The notes: generated by a model not told the origin, from the letters alone. A stretch of DNA of 57,462 nt from Sulfurovum sp. (GCA_027081115.1 JALWLD010000039.1:1-57462), one strand, 5' to 3'; positions 1-8,424 are shown, counted from the stretch's first letter. A program made the numbers and translations.

Positions 1-2
1 TT

Positions 3-2246
3 ACCATCATCGATGAGCCTCATAAGTTCCCTCCCAAGGGTAAGACATACGAAAATATACAGAAGTTTGGATCACAGTTTATTTTCCGTTTTGGTGCAAC
101 TTTTAACGATGAGTTTCATCATCTTATCTACCAACTTAGTGCGGTAGATGCTTTTAATAATAACCTTGTTAAAGGTGTTGTAACCCATGTAGAAGAGTTT
201 GATGCAGCTAAAGATGCCATCGTAACACTTAAAGATACTGATGGAAGCGAAGCTACTTTTGAACTAAATGAAAATGGCAAAAAGAGGAAGTTTAAAGTAG
301 GTAAAAAAGAAAGTATGGCTACAGTGCATCCTGAAATGAGAGATCTTTTTATTGAGTCACTCAATAAAACAGTAGTTCTACTAAGTAATGGACTGGAGTT
401 AAAAAAAGGAAATAGACTCAATCCATACTCTTATGCTGAATCTCTCCAGGACAAAATGATGCAAGAGGCTATTGCAAACCATTTTGAGATAGAGAGAGAT
501 CTCATGAGTCGTGAAGTGCGTATTAAACCTCTTACTCTCTTTTTTATTGATGATATTGAGGGATACCGTGAGGGTAATGACATCGCAGGATCACTTAAAG
601 AGAAATTTGAACGTATGGCAAAAGCCTACATAGAAAAAGAGCTAGAATGTGTAAGCGATGAGAGATATAAGGTATATTTGGAAGCATCATTAAAAGATGT
701 AAGCCTGATACATGGCGGATACTTCTCGAAAGATAATAGTGAAAAAGATGAAAAGATAGAAAAAGAGATTACAGAGATTTTGCATGATAAAGAGGCTCTA
801 CTTAGTTTGGAAAATCCAAGACGCTTTATTTTCTCCAAATGGACACTTAGAGAGGGGTGGGATAACCCCAATGTATTTCAAATATGTAAACTAAGAAGCA
901 GCGGTAGTACCACCTCAAAACTCCAAGAGGTAGGGCGTGGGCTTCGGCTCCCTGTCAATGAGTATATGAGTAGGGTCAAAGAAGAGAGTTTTGATCTTCA
1001 CTATTTTGTAGATTTTACTGAAAAAGATTTTGTTGATACGCTCATAAGTGAGATTAACGAAAAATCAGGAGCATTTAGTAGCGATATAGAGCCAGATAAA
1101 TTGTCAGAAGAACTCACCGAGAAGATTATAGAGGCTTATGGCATCGATGAGGATACACTACTTGAAACACTGGATGATGCAGGAGCTATCAAAAGGAATA
1201 ATGACTTTAAAGAGGGTGGCTATGAGATTGTCACTGCTATGTATCCAGATGCATTTGCAGGTGTTGGTAAAAACAAAGTGAGAAATGCAGGAAGCAAACG
1301 AGATAAAGTGAGCCTTAGAGTAGGTAAGTATGATGAACTCAAATCACTATGGGAGAGCATTAACCAAAAAGTCATCTTGGAGTATAAGATAGAAGATGAG
1401 AGTAAATTTGAAGCATTGTTTAAAGGCTATCTTGAAGATAGTATACGAAACTTCAAACCCCAAGGTGTTAAAACGAAAATAGGAAGTATTAACTTTGAAG
1501 AGGGGGTAGCCTTCTATAAAGAGATAGAAAGTGTAGATGATGAGATACTACCTATCTCAACTATGAGCTATAAAGCATTTTTGATAGAACTCAGTAAGAC
1601 ACTAAGCCTTAACATGCATACACTCCACCAGGTATTTAGATCTATAAAAGAACAGCTTGATATTAACGCCTATCTCAACCAACAAACAATACGCATAGTA
1701 AGAGCTGGATTCAATAAGTATCTACTAGATCATGCCTTTTCAGACTTTTCTATTGGTTACAACAATGTGACTAATAAAATCCACCCAACTAAATTTACAG
1801 ATACAGATGGTAAACCATTGAAGAGTGTCAATGCCAGCGATGTGGGCGTAAAGTTTTCTGATGATAAAGTAGCAGATAATTATCTACTTGATGCACTTTA
1901 TTATGATAGTGATTTGGAAAAACTGAATATAGAAACTGAAATAAAAGAGGTTACCGTATTTACAAAAATTCCTAAAAATTCTATTAAAATTCCAGTAGCA
2001 GGTGGTGGAACATATAGCCCAGATTTTGCCTATGTTATAAAAAGTAAAGATGATAAGAAAAAACTACACCTAATAGTGGAGACAAAAGATAAAGGCGAAA
2101 GAGATCTGTTTGATGATGAAAAACAGAAAATTAAACATGCCCAAATTCTTTTCGGGCATTTAAGTGATTCTGTTAATATTGAGTTTAAAACACAGATGAG
2201 AGGAACTTTCATTAAGGAGCTAATAAAAGAAATACAAGAATTTTAA
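3..2246 (+). CDS. res: Type III restriction enzyme, Res subunit (5' end outside window)
   Basis: ATP-dependent translocase and endonuclease subunit of a type III restriction-modification system, which works with a Mod methyltransferase (not in view, presumably to the left). The open frame runs from the first bases, so the start codon lies outside; 747 residues are visible. The DEPH box (helicase motif II) is at about residues 4-7, followed by FRFGATF (motif III); the QEVGRGLRLP motif VI is near 925-955. Close to the C terminus, PDFAYV followed by IVETKDK has the D...ExK spacing of the PD-(D/E)XK nuclease domain of Res proteins. No frameshift is seen. It converges on the next gene with a 2-nt gap. 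Family assignment is firm; specificity cannot be read. Confidence 0.93.
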   Translation, partial: TIIDEPHKFPPKGKTYENIQKFGSQFIFRFGATFNDEFHHLIYQLSAVDAFNNNLVKGVVTHVEEFDAAKDAIVTLKDTDGSEATFELNENGKKRKFKVGKKESMATVHPEMRDLFIESLNKTVVLLSNGLELKKGNRLNPYSYAESLQDKMMQEAIANHFEIERDLMSREVRIKPLTLFFIDDIEGYREGNDIAGSLKEKFERMAKAYIEKELECVSDERYKVYLEASLKDVSLIHGGYFSKDNSEKDEKIEKEITEILHDKEALLSLENPRRFIFSKWTLREGWDNPNVFQICKLRSSGSTTSKLQEVGRGLRLPVNEYMSRVKEESFDLHYFVDFTEKDFVDTLISEINEKSGAFSSDIEPDKLSEELTEKIIEAYGIDEDTLLETLDDAGAIKRNNDFKEGGYEIVTAMYPDAFAGVGKNKVRNAGSKRDKVSLRVGKYDELKSLWESINQKVILEYKIEDESKFEALFKGYLEDSIRNFKPQGVKTKIGSINFEEGVAFYKEIESVDDEILPISTMSYKAFLIELSKTLSLNMHTLHQVFRSIKEQLDINAYLNQQTIRIVRAGFNKYLLDHAFSDFSIGYNNVTNKIHPTKFTDTDGKPLKSVNASDVGVKFSDDKVADNYLLDALYYDSDLEKLNIETEIKEVTVFTKIPKNSIKIPVAGGGTYSPDFAYVIKSKDDKKKLHLIVETKDKGERDLFDDEKQKIKHAQILFGHLSDSVNIEFKTQMRGTFIKELIKEIQEF

Positions 2247-2248
2247 AT

Positions 2249-3178
2249 CTATGACCACTCTTGTATTTTAGTTAGAATAGTATGGAGAACAGTTCTATAG
2301 TTCTTTTCATTATTAATTACTGGAAGAGGAAATAGCTCACTGCCTGTAACGGTAAAATTATCATTTTGATATTCTATTTGTTCAAGTTTCCATTTTGTAT
2401 GCATCGTTTTTGTGGGATAGTATAAAACAAGTAAGGGAACATTAAAGCCCATTTGAGAAATATAGTTTTGCATTATTGCCAACCTGTCATATTTTCTTTT
2501 ATCTCTGCTGGGATAATAATTATGTATATTTTCATTTTCCATATTTGTAGCTAAATTATGTTTTTTAAATTCTAGTATAGCAATTGGTTCATGATTAGTA
2601 TTTGTTAATATTAAATCAGCATCACCAGGATATAAAGATGTTGTATGTGATAGATGGCATTCTAATCGTGATGTTCCGTACATTAATCCTTTTGATCCTA
2701 TTTGTACTGGTCCTCCAGATAAATTTATAATATTTTGCTTAAAATCATTTATTGTAAGTTTATCAAAGTCGACAGAGTAATTATTGTTATTTTTTGTCAA
2801 TTTAACTTTATATAGAAATGAGTTATTATCAGACCAATCTTGTTCATCATTAAATAAAATAAAGTAAAAATCACTACCAATTCTTTGAGAAAATTCGTAA
2901 AGATTGTAAAAATATTGCCAAGAACAACAATGAGTTATGTCCTCAATAAATTGTTCTATTGTACATTCTCCATCTTGAGTATAAATAACTTTAAACCAAG
3001 TTTCTGGAGTAAAAGTATTATTTGCCCAGTTAATAAAAAAGTCAAAAGAAAAACCATTGAGATTCATTGTTCGCAATATATTATTATCAAGCCATTGTTC
3101 AGGTGCACCCGCTTGGGGATTTGTTCGTGGCATGCTCTTTCTATTATCACATCTTGCCAAGTATGCTGTATGTATCAT
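2249..3178 (-). CDS. Unknown protein with PD-(D/E)XK-like motif
   Basis: 309-aa protein that I do not recognise as a named family. The ATG start has a good AAAGGAT ribosome binding site. Near residues 180-205 it reads GDADLILTN, a short linker, then AILEFKKHN. This D...ExK spacing resembles PD-(D/E)XK nuclease cores; a following basic stretch (SRDKRKYDRLA) and a beta-rich segment fit that fold. There is no signal peptide or membrane segment. It lies tail-to-tail with the type III Res gene and looks more AT-rich than its neighbours, which fits acquired island cargo. It could be a defence nuclease or a restriction-associated protein, but the nuclease call rests on one motif. Confidence 0.6.
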   Translation of the reverse strand: MIHTAYLARCDNRKSMPRTNPQAGAPEQWLDNNILRTMNLNGFSFDFFINWANNTFTPETWFKVIYTQDGECTIEQFIEDITHCCSWQYFYNLYEFSQRIGSDFYFILFNDEQDWSDNNSFLYKVKLTKNNNNYSVDFDKLTINDFKQNIINLSGGPVQIGSKGLMYGTSRLECHLSHTTSLYPGDADLILTNTNHEPIAILEFKKHNLATNMENENIHNYYPSRDKRKYDRLAIMQNYISQMGFNVPLLVLYYPTKTMHTKWKLEQIEYQNDNFTVTGSELFPLPVINNEKNYRTVLHTILTKIQEWS

Positions 3179-3206
3179 TTTTTATCCTTTTATGATTTTT
3201 AAAACT

Positions 3207-4001
3207 TTATCTCAAGCCTTGACAGGCAATACCGTCATGGTTACCGTCCAATCTTTTCCAACCTGGATTATGATCTTCAAACCACTCTTGGGCTTCTTCC
3301 CATGTAGAAAAGCTACTACAAGTTCTTCTTTGGAGTAGATCCCCAACGATATTACAATCTACAACATGATCTCCAAGATTATCTTCACTTGTTGTAATGT
3401 TATTGTCGTTTTCATAATAAAGACATCGTGTAAAGTTTTGATCTTTGTTATAAAGTACTTTATAGTATCCCTCTGGAACAGCTATACCATGATCTCCGAT
3501 TCTCTCTGGAGTATCTGGATATTTAACCACATTGATAATATTCACTTCCCCCAGGCTTACAGCTACAAATCTTGCATATCTCTCTGCCTTGATCCAGGTA
3601 TAGCGGTTTACCTTTCTGGCTTGTGGAATGATATTTGCTAGAGAGTAAGTAGCATTAAGGCTCTCTTGACTCCAGTCAAAAGCTGCATCACAAGCTAAAT
3701 GACCTCTGTCATAGCCTGATCCAGTATAATCTGTGGTTGATGCTCTGTATTGTCTTTCTATAGCTCTCTCTACTTTAAAAGACGGTCTCTTGTCGATATT
3801 GTTTTCATTAACAAGATCTCCAAATAGCGTGTAACCTACTGCTTTGGCAGCTTTTAAGTCATAGTCATAACAGATATTGAAAAATTCTTTATCTACTGTT
3901 TGATTACACTCTATGTTATTAATGAATTGGTTTGTATTAATTGCGTGAAGATTTGATAGTGCAAAAAATACTAAAGCTATGTATTGCAAAAGTCGTTTCA
4001 T
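3207..4001 (-). CDS. Secreted DNA/RNA non-specific endonuclease with Excalibur domain
   Basis: Predicted exported nuclease of the NUC/EndoG (DNA/RNA non-specific endonuclease) family, 264 aa. An ATG further upstream exists, but the start at 4001 follows a GGGAGAG ribosome binding site and opens a clear signal peptide (MKRLLQYIALVFFALSNLHA). The catalytic DRGH motif (YDRGHLACDAAFDW) is at about residues 95-108, followed by ANIIPQ and a conserved N...W segment, as in the family. The last 40 residues (CSSFSTWEEAQEWF ... DGNHDGIACQGL) match an Excalibur calcium-binding module. It probably acts in the periplasm or outside the cell on nucleic acids. Whether it is island cargo or an old resident is unclear. 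Confidence 0.88.
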   Translation of the reverse strand: MKRLLQYIALVFFALSNLHAINTNQFINNIECNQTVDKEFFNICYDYDLKAAKAVGYTLFGDLVNENNIDKRPSFKVERAIERQYRASTTDYTGSGYDRGHLACDAAFDWSQESLNATYSLANIIPQARKVNRYTWIKAERYARFVAVSLGEVNIINVVKYPDTPERIGDHGIAVPEGYYKVLYNKDQNFTRCLYYENDNNITTSEDNLGDHVVDCNIVGDLLQRRTCSSFSTWEEAQEWFEDHNPGWKRLDGNHDGIACQGLR

Positions 4002-4078
4002 TGTTCTCTCCCTTGGTTTAGTAAAAATAATTATAACCAAAAGTTAAGAAAAGTTAGGAAGATTTAAGAAATAATGAT

Positions 4079-4110
4079 AAAAGAGGATGTGGGAGCGTAT
4101 ATCCTCTTTT
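4079..4110 (-). terminator. Stem-loop terminator at end of the mob operon
   Basis: Perfect 10-bp inverted repeat (4079-4088 with 4101-4110; arms AAAAGAGGAT and ATCCTCTTTT) with a 12-nt loop and T-rich ends on both strands. It overlaps the stop codon of the 87-aa gene and could terminate transcription from either side. One arm is identical to the ribosome-binding region of the 87-aa gene. Confidence 0.75.
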
Positions 4111-4119
4111 AAGGGTTAT
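4098..4119. repeat. 22-bp direct repeat, copy 1 (3' side of the 87-aa gene)
   Basis: Identical 22-bp sequence to 4379-4400. This copy contains the stop codon of the 87-aa gene and one arm of the terminator hairpin. The pair brackets the gene exactly, with copies starting 281 bp apart. Confidence 0.9.
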
Positions 4120-4372
4120 ATGTGGTGTAAAGTACGGCATTAAATAGTTTATCTGTAATTTTATCTCTATGGGTTATGAGTGCATCCAGTACAGTTTCTT
4201 TCCCAAAAAACTTTATAAATTTTTCTATGATAAAATCATTATAAGACCTTTTTAAAGTGGCGGCAATAAAAATATCACTTGATACTTCTTTTGTGAGATC
4301 ATTATTCCAAAATATTGCTTTTGGTAGCCCTGCATCGATAAGCTGTTGAGCAGTTACTGTTTTCTTTTTCAA
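4109..4372 (-). CDS. Small hypothetical protein, 87 aa
   Basis: Unknown small protein with a TTG start preceded by AAAGAGGATA as ribosome binding site. It begins KKKTVTAQQLIDAGLPKAIF and is predicted mostly helical, without a signal peptide or cysteine motif. It sits directly downstream of the relaxase on the same strand, so the two probably share a transcript. Short proteins beside relaxases are often mobilization accessory or plasmid-type regulatory proteins, but nothing in the sequence identifies it. The 22-bp repeat supplying its ribosome binding site recurs at its stop codon, giving a cassette-like layout. Confidence 0.65.
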   Translation of the reverse strand: MKKKTVTAQQLIDAGLPKAIFWNNDLTKEVSSDIFIAATLKRSYNDFIIEKFIKFFGKETVLDALITHRDKITDKLFNAVLYTTYNP

Positions 4373-4378
4373 AATAGC

Positions 4379-4400
4379 TATATCCTCTTTTAAGGGTTAT
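4379..4400. repeat. 22-bp direct repeat, copy 2 (ribosome-binding side)
   Basis: Second identical copy of the repeat at 4098-4119. Read on the minus strand it carries AAAAGAGGATA, the ribosome binding site of the 87-aa gene. Confidence 0.9.
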
Positions 4401-4412
4401 TGATAAAATATT

Positions 4413-6047
4413 TTACCGTGACATTCCTTTTCTGGAGTTTCTGTTCTGATCCTTAGCTTTAGGATCTCGCTGCATCTCACTCTTAATCTTCTGTATCTGC
4501 GGATCTGCAAAGTTCACTTTTAGATCGTACTTTTGCGTTACCATAAGTACACGCCTTTTAAACTCATTATTGCCTTGAATATCCAAAGTATTACCATACT
4601 TGGCTACTGCCATTTTAAGAGCCTGTAGCATTGCTTCATCATTCTTGGACTCCAAAGAGAGTTTAAGATGATCTCCCTTATCCGTTACGGTTGAGTTTTT
4701 ACCTACTTCATAGACTGCATTACCCTGTTTGGTAATCTTGGATATGAAGCTCTTAAAAATAGAGTGTGATACTTTTTTCTTAGGGTGTATAAGTACCTTA
4801 TCATCTGGTTTTATCTCTTGTTTTTGTTTTCGGAGTTCTTTCAATGCTCCCTCATCTCCAGAGAGTGCCAATTCCATAAGGTATTCTTTGTAAGATACCT
4901 GTTTGGTCCTGGAGAGGATCTCTGTACGCTTCTTAGAAAATGTCTCTTGAAGTGCTTTAAATTCTGCCTTACGCTGTGCATAGACTTTTTTCCGTGCCTC
5001 TGCTTTATGTCGTTTATTGATAAGAGGATCTGCATTGATTTTATTAATCCGTGCTTCATATTTTTCTTTGAGTTGTACTCTAAGCGTTGTTCTGGCTAAC
5101 TTTTCAAGTCTTAACTCTTCTGTTTTGGTGGATCTCTTCTGTGTAGATAGTTCCTGGTATCGTTTCCAATACTCGTTTACTGGTCTGCCAAACTTCCTTT
5201 TTGGAGTGGTAGTAATGTTAGAGGTCTTGAACTCTACAAAGCGTTTCTCTAGTTTACCTTTGGATAAGTCTCTGTGAACATCGGAGGCTTTTACAAATAA
5301 CTTCCTGGTCTTGTCTGCAATGATAATACCGTTACCTCTAGGTTTTAGCTCCAAATTGTAATCTGCTAATACCTGGTGTAAATCCTCCAGGGATGATTTA
5401 GGATCTTTGAGTACCTCTTTGATGTCGTCTAAGGCTTCCTCTTTGATCCAAGTTAAAAGGCTATCTACTCCAGAGTGGATCTCTTGGCTTTTGATTTGTT
5501 CTGGAATTGGAGAAGTGGCAGCAGCTTTTTTAATGCCTTGTTTTTCAAGGATATAGTTTGGTATGTGGTTAGTCTCTTTTACATTGCTATATTTTGCTTC
5601 AAGCTCTATAGCCTTTTCATTTAGTTTCCTCTTGCTTTGGCGTAAAGTATTGATTTTAAGCGTTTCTGGGTGGATAAGTGAGACGGCTATATGAACATGG
5701 AATTTATCTGTATTTCCATGAGCTACACTCAATCTATGATGATCTTCCAATCCAAGAGCTTTCATATATTCATGTTCCATCTCTTTGAGGATCTCTTTTG
5801 ACGGTGGTTTTTCTCCAGGATGAAAAGAAAAAACTACATGAAGCGTTTTAGAGCTTTTGGCTCTTTGATTGAGTGCCTGTGTATTTTCAATATGTTTGAT
5901 ATTACTCTCAATGTCTGAAAAAGGGCAATTCGTAACATTGACATAATCATCTGCTATTTTGGCTCCATCGTGTTTTAGATCTCTGATATAGTCACTCAAA
6001 CCAGAAAATGATCCAGAGCCTTTGGATGGTACTTGCTTAATTATCAT
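4413..6047 (-). CDS. MOBP-type relaxase (RP4 TraI/VirD2-like) with LPD7-like C terminus
   Basis: Relaxase that would nick oriT and covalently lead the transferred strand during mobilization, 544 aa. The start is placed at the ATG at 6047 (MIIKQVPSKG) because RP4 TraI begins MIAKHVPM and GAGGGG lies 5 nt upstream; a GTG two codons earlier is possible. Motif I is SGLSDYIRD with the presumed catalytic Tyr near residue 20; LHVVFSFHPGEKP is motif II; HGNTDKFHVHIAVSLIHP carries the motif III histidines. The middle is rich in Lys/Arg and Glu, probably helical. The last roughly 100 residues resemble the LPD7 domain found behind many relaxases. No coupling protein or type IV secretion gene is in view, so the element looks mobilizable rather than self-transmissible. 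Confidence 0.92.
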   Translation of the reverse strand: MIIKQVPSKGSGSFSGLSDYIRDLKHDGAKIADDYVNVTNCPFSDIESNIKHIENTQALNQRAKSSKTLHVVFSFHPGEKPPSKEILKEMEHEYMKALGLEDHHRLSVAHGNTDKFHVHIAVSLIHPETLKINTLRQSKRKLNEKAIELEAKYSNVKETNHIPNYILEKQGIKKAAATSPIPEQIKSQEIHSGVDSLLTWIKEEALDDIKEVLKDPKSSLEDLHQVLADYNLELKPRGNGIIIADKTRKLFVKASDVHRDLSKGKLEKRFVEFKTSNITTTPKRKFGRPVNEYWKRYQELSTQKRSTKTEELRLEKLARTTLRVQLKEKYEARINKINADPLINKRHKAEARKKVYAQRKAEFKALQETFSKKRTEILSRTKQVSYKEYLMELALSGDEGALKELRKQKQEIKPDDKVLIHPKKKVSHSIFKSFISKITKQGNAVYEVGKNSTVTDKGDHLKLSLESKNDEAMLQALKMAVAKYGNTLDIQGNNEFKRRVLMVTQKYDLKVNFADPQIQKIKSEMQRDPKAKDQNRNSRKGMSR

Positions 6048-6060
6048 TTTCACCCCTCAA

Positions 6061-6107
6061 TATTGGATAGGGGAAGAGTATGTTTTGGTGACCAAAACGG
6101 TGACCAT
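6061..6107 (-). other. Possible oriT (nic-like site plus inverted repeat)
   Basis: Just upstream of the relaxase, the minus strand carries the inverted repeat TTTTGG-TGA-CCAAAA (6083-6097), a repeat of GGTGACCA (6087-6094 and 6099-6106), then TACTCTTCCCCTATCC (6080-6065). From memory the last resembles the RP4 nic region (TTCACCTATCCTG), which also lies beside an inverted repeat. The similarity is partial (the bases after ATCC differ), so this is a suggestion. Confidence 0.35.
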
Positions 6108-6127
6108 TTTTACACTTAAAATGACTT

Positions 6128-6223
6128 TTATTGATTTTTGATAAAAGAAGAAAGCCCAAGAATAGGGCATATTTCGCCAATTTGACGATAGAAGGAGTCC
6201 TCATAATAGACGCGTATCTGCAT
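6128..6223 (-). pseudogene. ybgC: 5' remnant of ybgC (acyl-CoA thioesterase) cut by the island end
   Basis: A 31-codon frame with AAAGG 6 nt before its ATG begins MQIRVYYED. This matches the start of YbgC hotdog-fold thioesterases (RVYYEDTD, whose Asp is catalytic). After the ninth codon (base 6197) the similarity stops: SFYRQIGEI continues instead of T/S-D-x-GGVVYH, and a stop follows 22 codons later. I read 6197-6223 as the true 5' end of ybgC and 6128-6196 as sequence of the inserted island. The rest of ybgC should lie left of the window, beyond the other island end. The match is only nine residues, but they are the most diagnostic ones of the family. Confidence 0.6.
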
Positions 6224-6366
6224 ACTCAACCTTTTTATTATGTATCTTATGGATATATTTTACTAATTTTAACTGTTAGTAGACTGTACTTATAGTTAAT
6301 TTTATTTTTAATGTGATCATAATTCTATTTAAAAATATATATTATAAAAATTTATGGAAAGTAGAG
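6224..6366. other. Intergenic stretch with ybgC promoter region
   Basis: Together with 6054-6223 this forms the roughly 300-base gap between the relaxase and the first kinase gene. This AT-rich part should hold the promoter of the broken ybgC on the minus strand. No tRNA, strong terminator or further gene was found. Confidence 0.4.
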
Positions 6367-8424
6367 TCATTTTTCTCGCATAGCTTGATTGAGTGATGCT
6401 TTAATTTTCTTTGTATTAAAAGGTTTTGCAACAAAAGTATCGAACATAGTGTTTTGGGGTGTATTTTCAACAGTATCTCCGGAGATATAAACTGCAAAAA
6501 TAGGATCCATATCCAGCTTTTTTTCAAATGCTCTAAATTGTGTAATGACTTCAATACCTGTAAGTTTTGGCATATGATTATCGAGATAAACCAATGAGTA
6601 TGGTTCCCCTGTTTTTACACCTTCCTCCAACATTGATAATGCAGTTTCTCCATCAGTGGCTGTTTCAATATAACAAAACTCTTCTTCTAAAATTGCAGAG
6701 ATCAATTGAATATTAATTTTGTCATCATCAACAATAAGTACTTTCATTTGTGATTTACTTGAGATGAAAGTATGCAATGTATTGGCATAGTACCCATACT
6801 GGGAGATAATTGTAAGTTTACTTTCTGTCTCGTGCTCCAATAAAGATAAGAATTGTTCTTCTACAATAAGAAGATCTATTTTTTTATTTTGTGTAAATGT
6901 CAAAATATCATCATTAAGTTGGCTTTGGAAGCAGATAAGATGGGTGGTATCTTTAGATAATTTAGAAATATTTTTAGTCGGTAGTATATTTTTTTTATCT
7001 ATACCCATTTGTACGAGGTATCTCATCAAATTTTTACCTGTGAAAACATTTTTATTATCCAATAAAATTCCAAGTTGTATATTTTTATTGTTGATAGGTT
7101 TAAATGAGACTGTTTTATTTGTTACCTCTATAGGGATATCAAAGTAAAAATTACTACCAACATCCAGTTCACTCTCAAGTTTCAATGTACCACCAAGATC
7201 TTTTACATATTGTGAACTTATTGCAAGACCAAGGCCTGTTCCTCCATACTGTAAACTTGTATCTTCCTCTGCCTGTTTAAATGCTTTAAATATCTCATTT
7301 TGTTTCTCTTTGGCAATTCCAATACCGGTATCTTTAACAGAAATACGAAGATGTTGAGTAGATGCTTTGTATTTTACTGAAAAATCAATGGTTCCTTTTC
7401 TAGGAGTAAATTTATGTGCATTATTGATGAGATTCATAATGACTCGTTTAAGTATAATATCTTCAACACGGATTTCTTTAGCGATTAAGGGGTCAATATA
7501 AACATTGAAAGCGATCTTTTTATTAAACATGTTTGCAGAAAATACTTCTGCAATATCTGCAAAAAACTTTGATGGGCTTATTTGAACTGGTTTTGCTTTT
7601 GAACGTTCTCTTTGGCTGGAAACTCTGTCTAAAATGGAAGTTGTGAGCTCATTAATAAATTGGGCACTTTCTTTGGCATTGTGGATGTATTGCAATAAGC
7701 GAGGATTGTCTAGTTGGCTTTCAAGTAGTTCCAAAAATCCATAGAGGGTATTAGCCGGTGTTCGAATATCATGCACAGTATTTGATAAAAAGCTCAATGT
7801 AGCATCAGATGTTTCAGTCTCTTTTTGTATTTTTTGTATTTTTGTGACTTGTTTTACTGCATTACGTGAATCATCAAGAAGACGCTCTGATATATAGATC
7901 TCTTCGGAATGGTTTTCCTTCATTTCCGGATGCATACGGTAGATCACATTAATTAAATATGGGACTATTGCTTGAAAAATCTCCATGTCATCTTCATCAA
8001 AATTTTTGATCTTTTGGACAGAAGAATATGCAGTTGCTATTCCTATAAGTCGGTCACCATCAAGCATGGGAATAATGATCTTTGATTTCATTCTGATCTC
8101 ATCAGGATTATCAATTTTAGGACGATACTCTTTTTCACTTGCAAGATAGTTATAGATGCCTCCGGTTAAGGTAAAAAAGCATTTTGCAAGGACACCTCTT
8201 TGATCTAACATAGAGATCTCTCTTACACTGTCATGGCTTCGTTCACGTAAAAGAAGTGCTTTTTCTTCATTGAAAATCCATAATGATGCAAACTCTGAGT
8301 CGAGAACTGAAACGATGAGTTTTTCAACAATAGTATTTAATTCAATATTGTCTTTTGCGGATTTCATTTTGCGTGTTGTGTCATTGAGCAGATCTTGTAA
8401 TTCAGCTGCGTCTATTTGTCCCAT
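6367..8424 (-). CDS. Hybrid sensor histidine kinase: GAF-HisKA-HATPase-REC
   Basis: Soluble hybrid kinase, 685 aa. The frame extends 48 codons further upstream, but the ATG at 8424 has an AAAGAGAG ribosome binding site and the upstream part would cover the divergent promoter. A GAF-like sensor fills about residues 15-160. The H-box TVHDIRTPANTL places the phospho-His at about 218. The ATPase domain has NNAHKFTP (N box), DTGIGI (G1) and GGTGLGLAIS (G2). After a degenerate middle section, a receiver starts at MKVLIVDDDK (about 560) with its phospho-acceptor in YLDNHMP. There is no membrane segment, so the signal is intracellular. It is divergent from the PAS gene; operator A lies between, and a TATACT -10 for this strand lies at 8465-8470. 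Confidence 0.93.
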   Translation of the reverse strand: MGQIDAAELQDLLNDTTRKMKSAKDNIELNTIVEKLIVSVLDSEFASLWIFNEEKALLLRERSHDSVREISMLDQRGVLAKCFFTLTGGIYNYLASEKEYRPKIDNPDEIRMKSKIIIPMLDGDRLIGIATAYSSVQKIKNFDEDDMEIFQAIVPYLINVIYRMHPEMKENHSEEIYISERLLDDSRNAVKQVTKIQKIQKETETSDATLSFLSNTVHDIRTPANTLYGFLELLESQLDNPRLLQYIHNAKESAQFINELTTSILDRVSSQRERSKAKPVQISPSKFFADIAEVFSANMFNKKIAFNVYIDPLIAKEIRVEDIILKRVIMNLINNAHKFTPRKGTIDFSVKYKASTQHLRISVKDTGIGIAKEKQNEIFKAFKQAEEDTSLQYGGTGLGLAISSQYVKDLGGTLKLESELDVGSNFYFDIPIEVTNKTVSFKPINNKNIQLGILLDNKNVFTGKNLMRYLVQMGIDKKNILPTKNISKLSKDTTHLICFQSQLNDDILTFTQNKKIDLLIVEEQFLSLLEHETESKLTIISQYGYYANTLHTFISSKSQMKVLIVDDDKINIQLISAILEEEFCYIETATDGETALSMLEEGVKTGEPYSLVYLDNHMPKLTGIEVITQFRAFEKKLDMDPIFAVYISGDTVENTPQNTMFDTFVAKPFNTKKIKASLNQAMREK

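Noticed and set aside
128..421. Minus-strand open frame opposite the Res gene
   Set aside because: It overlaps the continuous Res frame, which has clear family motifs; low-complexity Ser/Leu composition is typical of a shadow frame.
6057..6107. 16-codon minus-strand frame (MVTVLVTK...) upstream of the relaxase
   Set aside because: No ribosome binding site in a good position; its sequence is explained by the repeated GGTGACCA motif of the possible oriT.
6054..6366. tRNA gene or tRNA 3' end as integration site of the island
   Set aside because: No cloverleaf-like sequence or T-loop motif was found on either strand; the ybgC remnant explains the border better.
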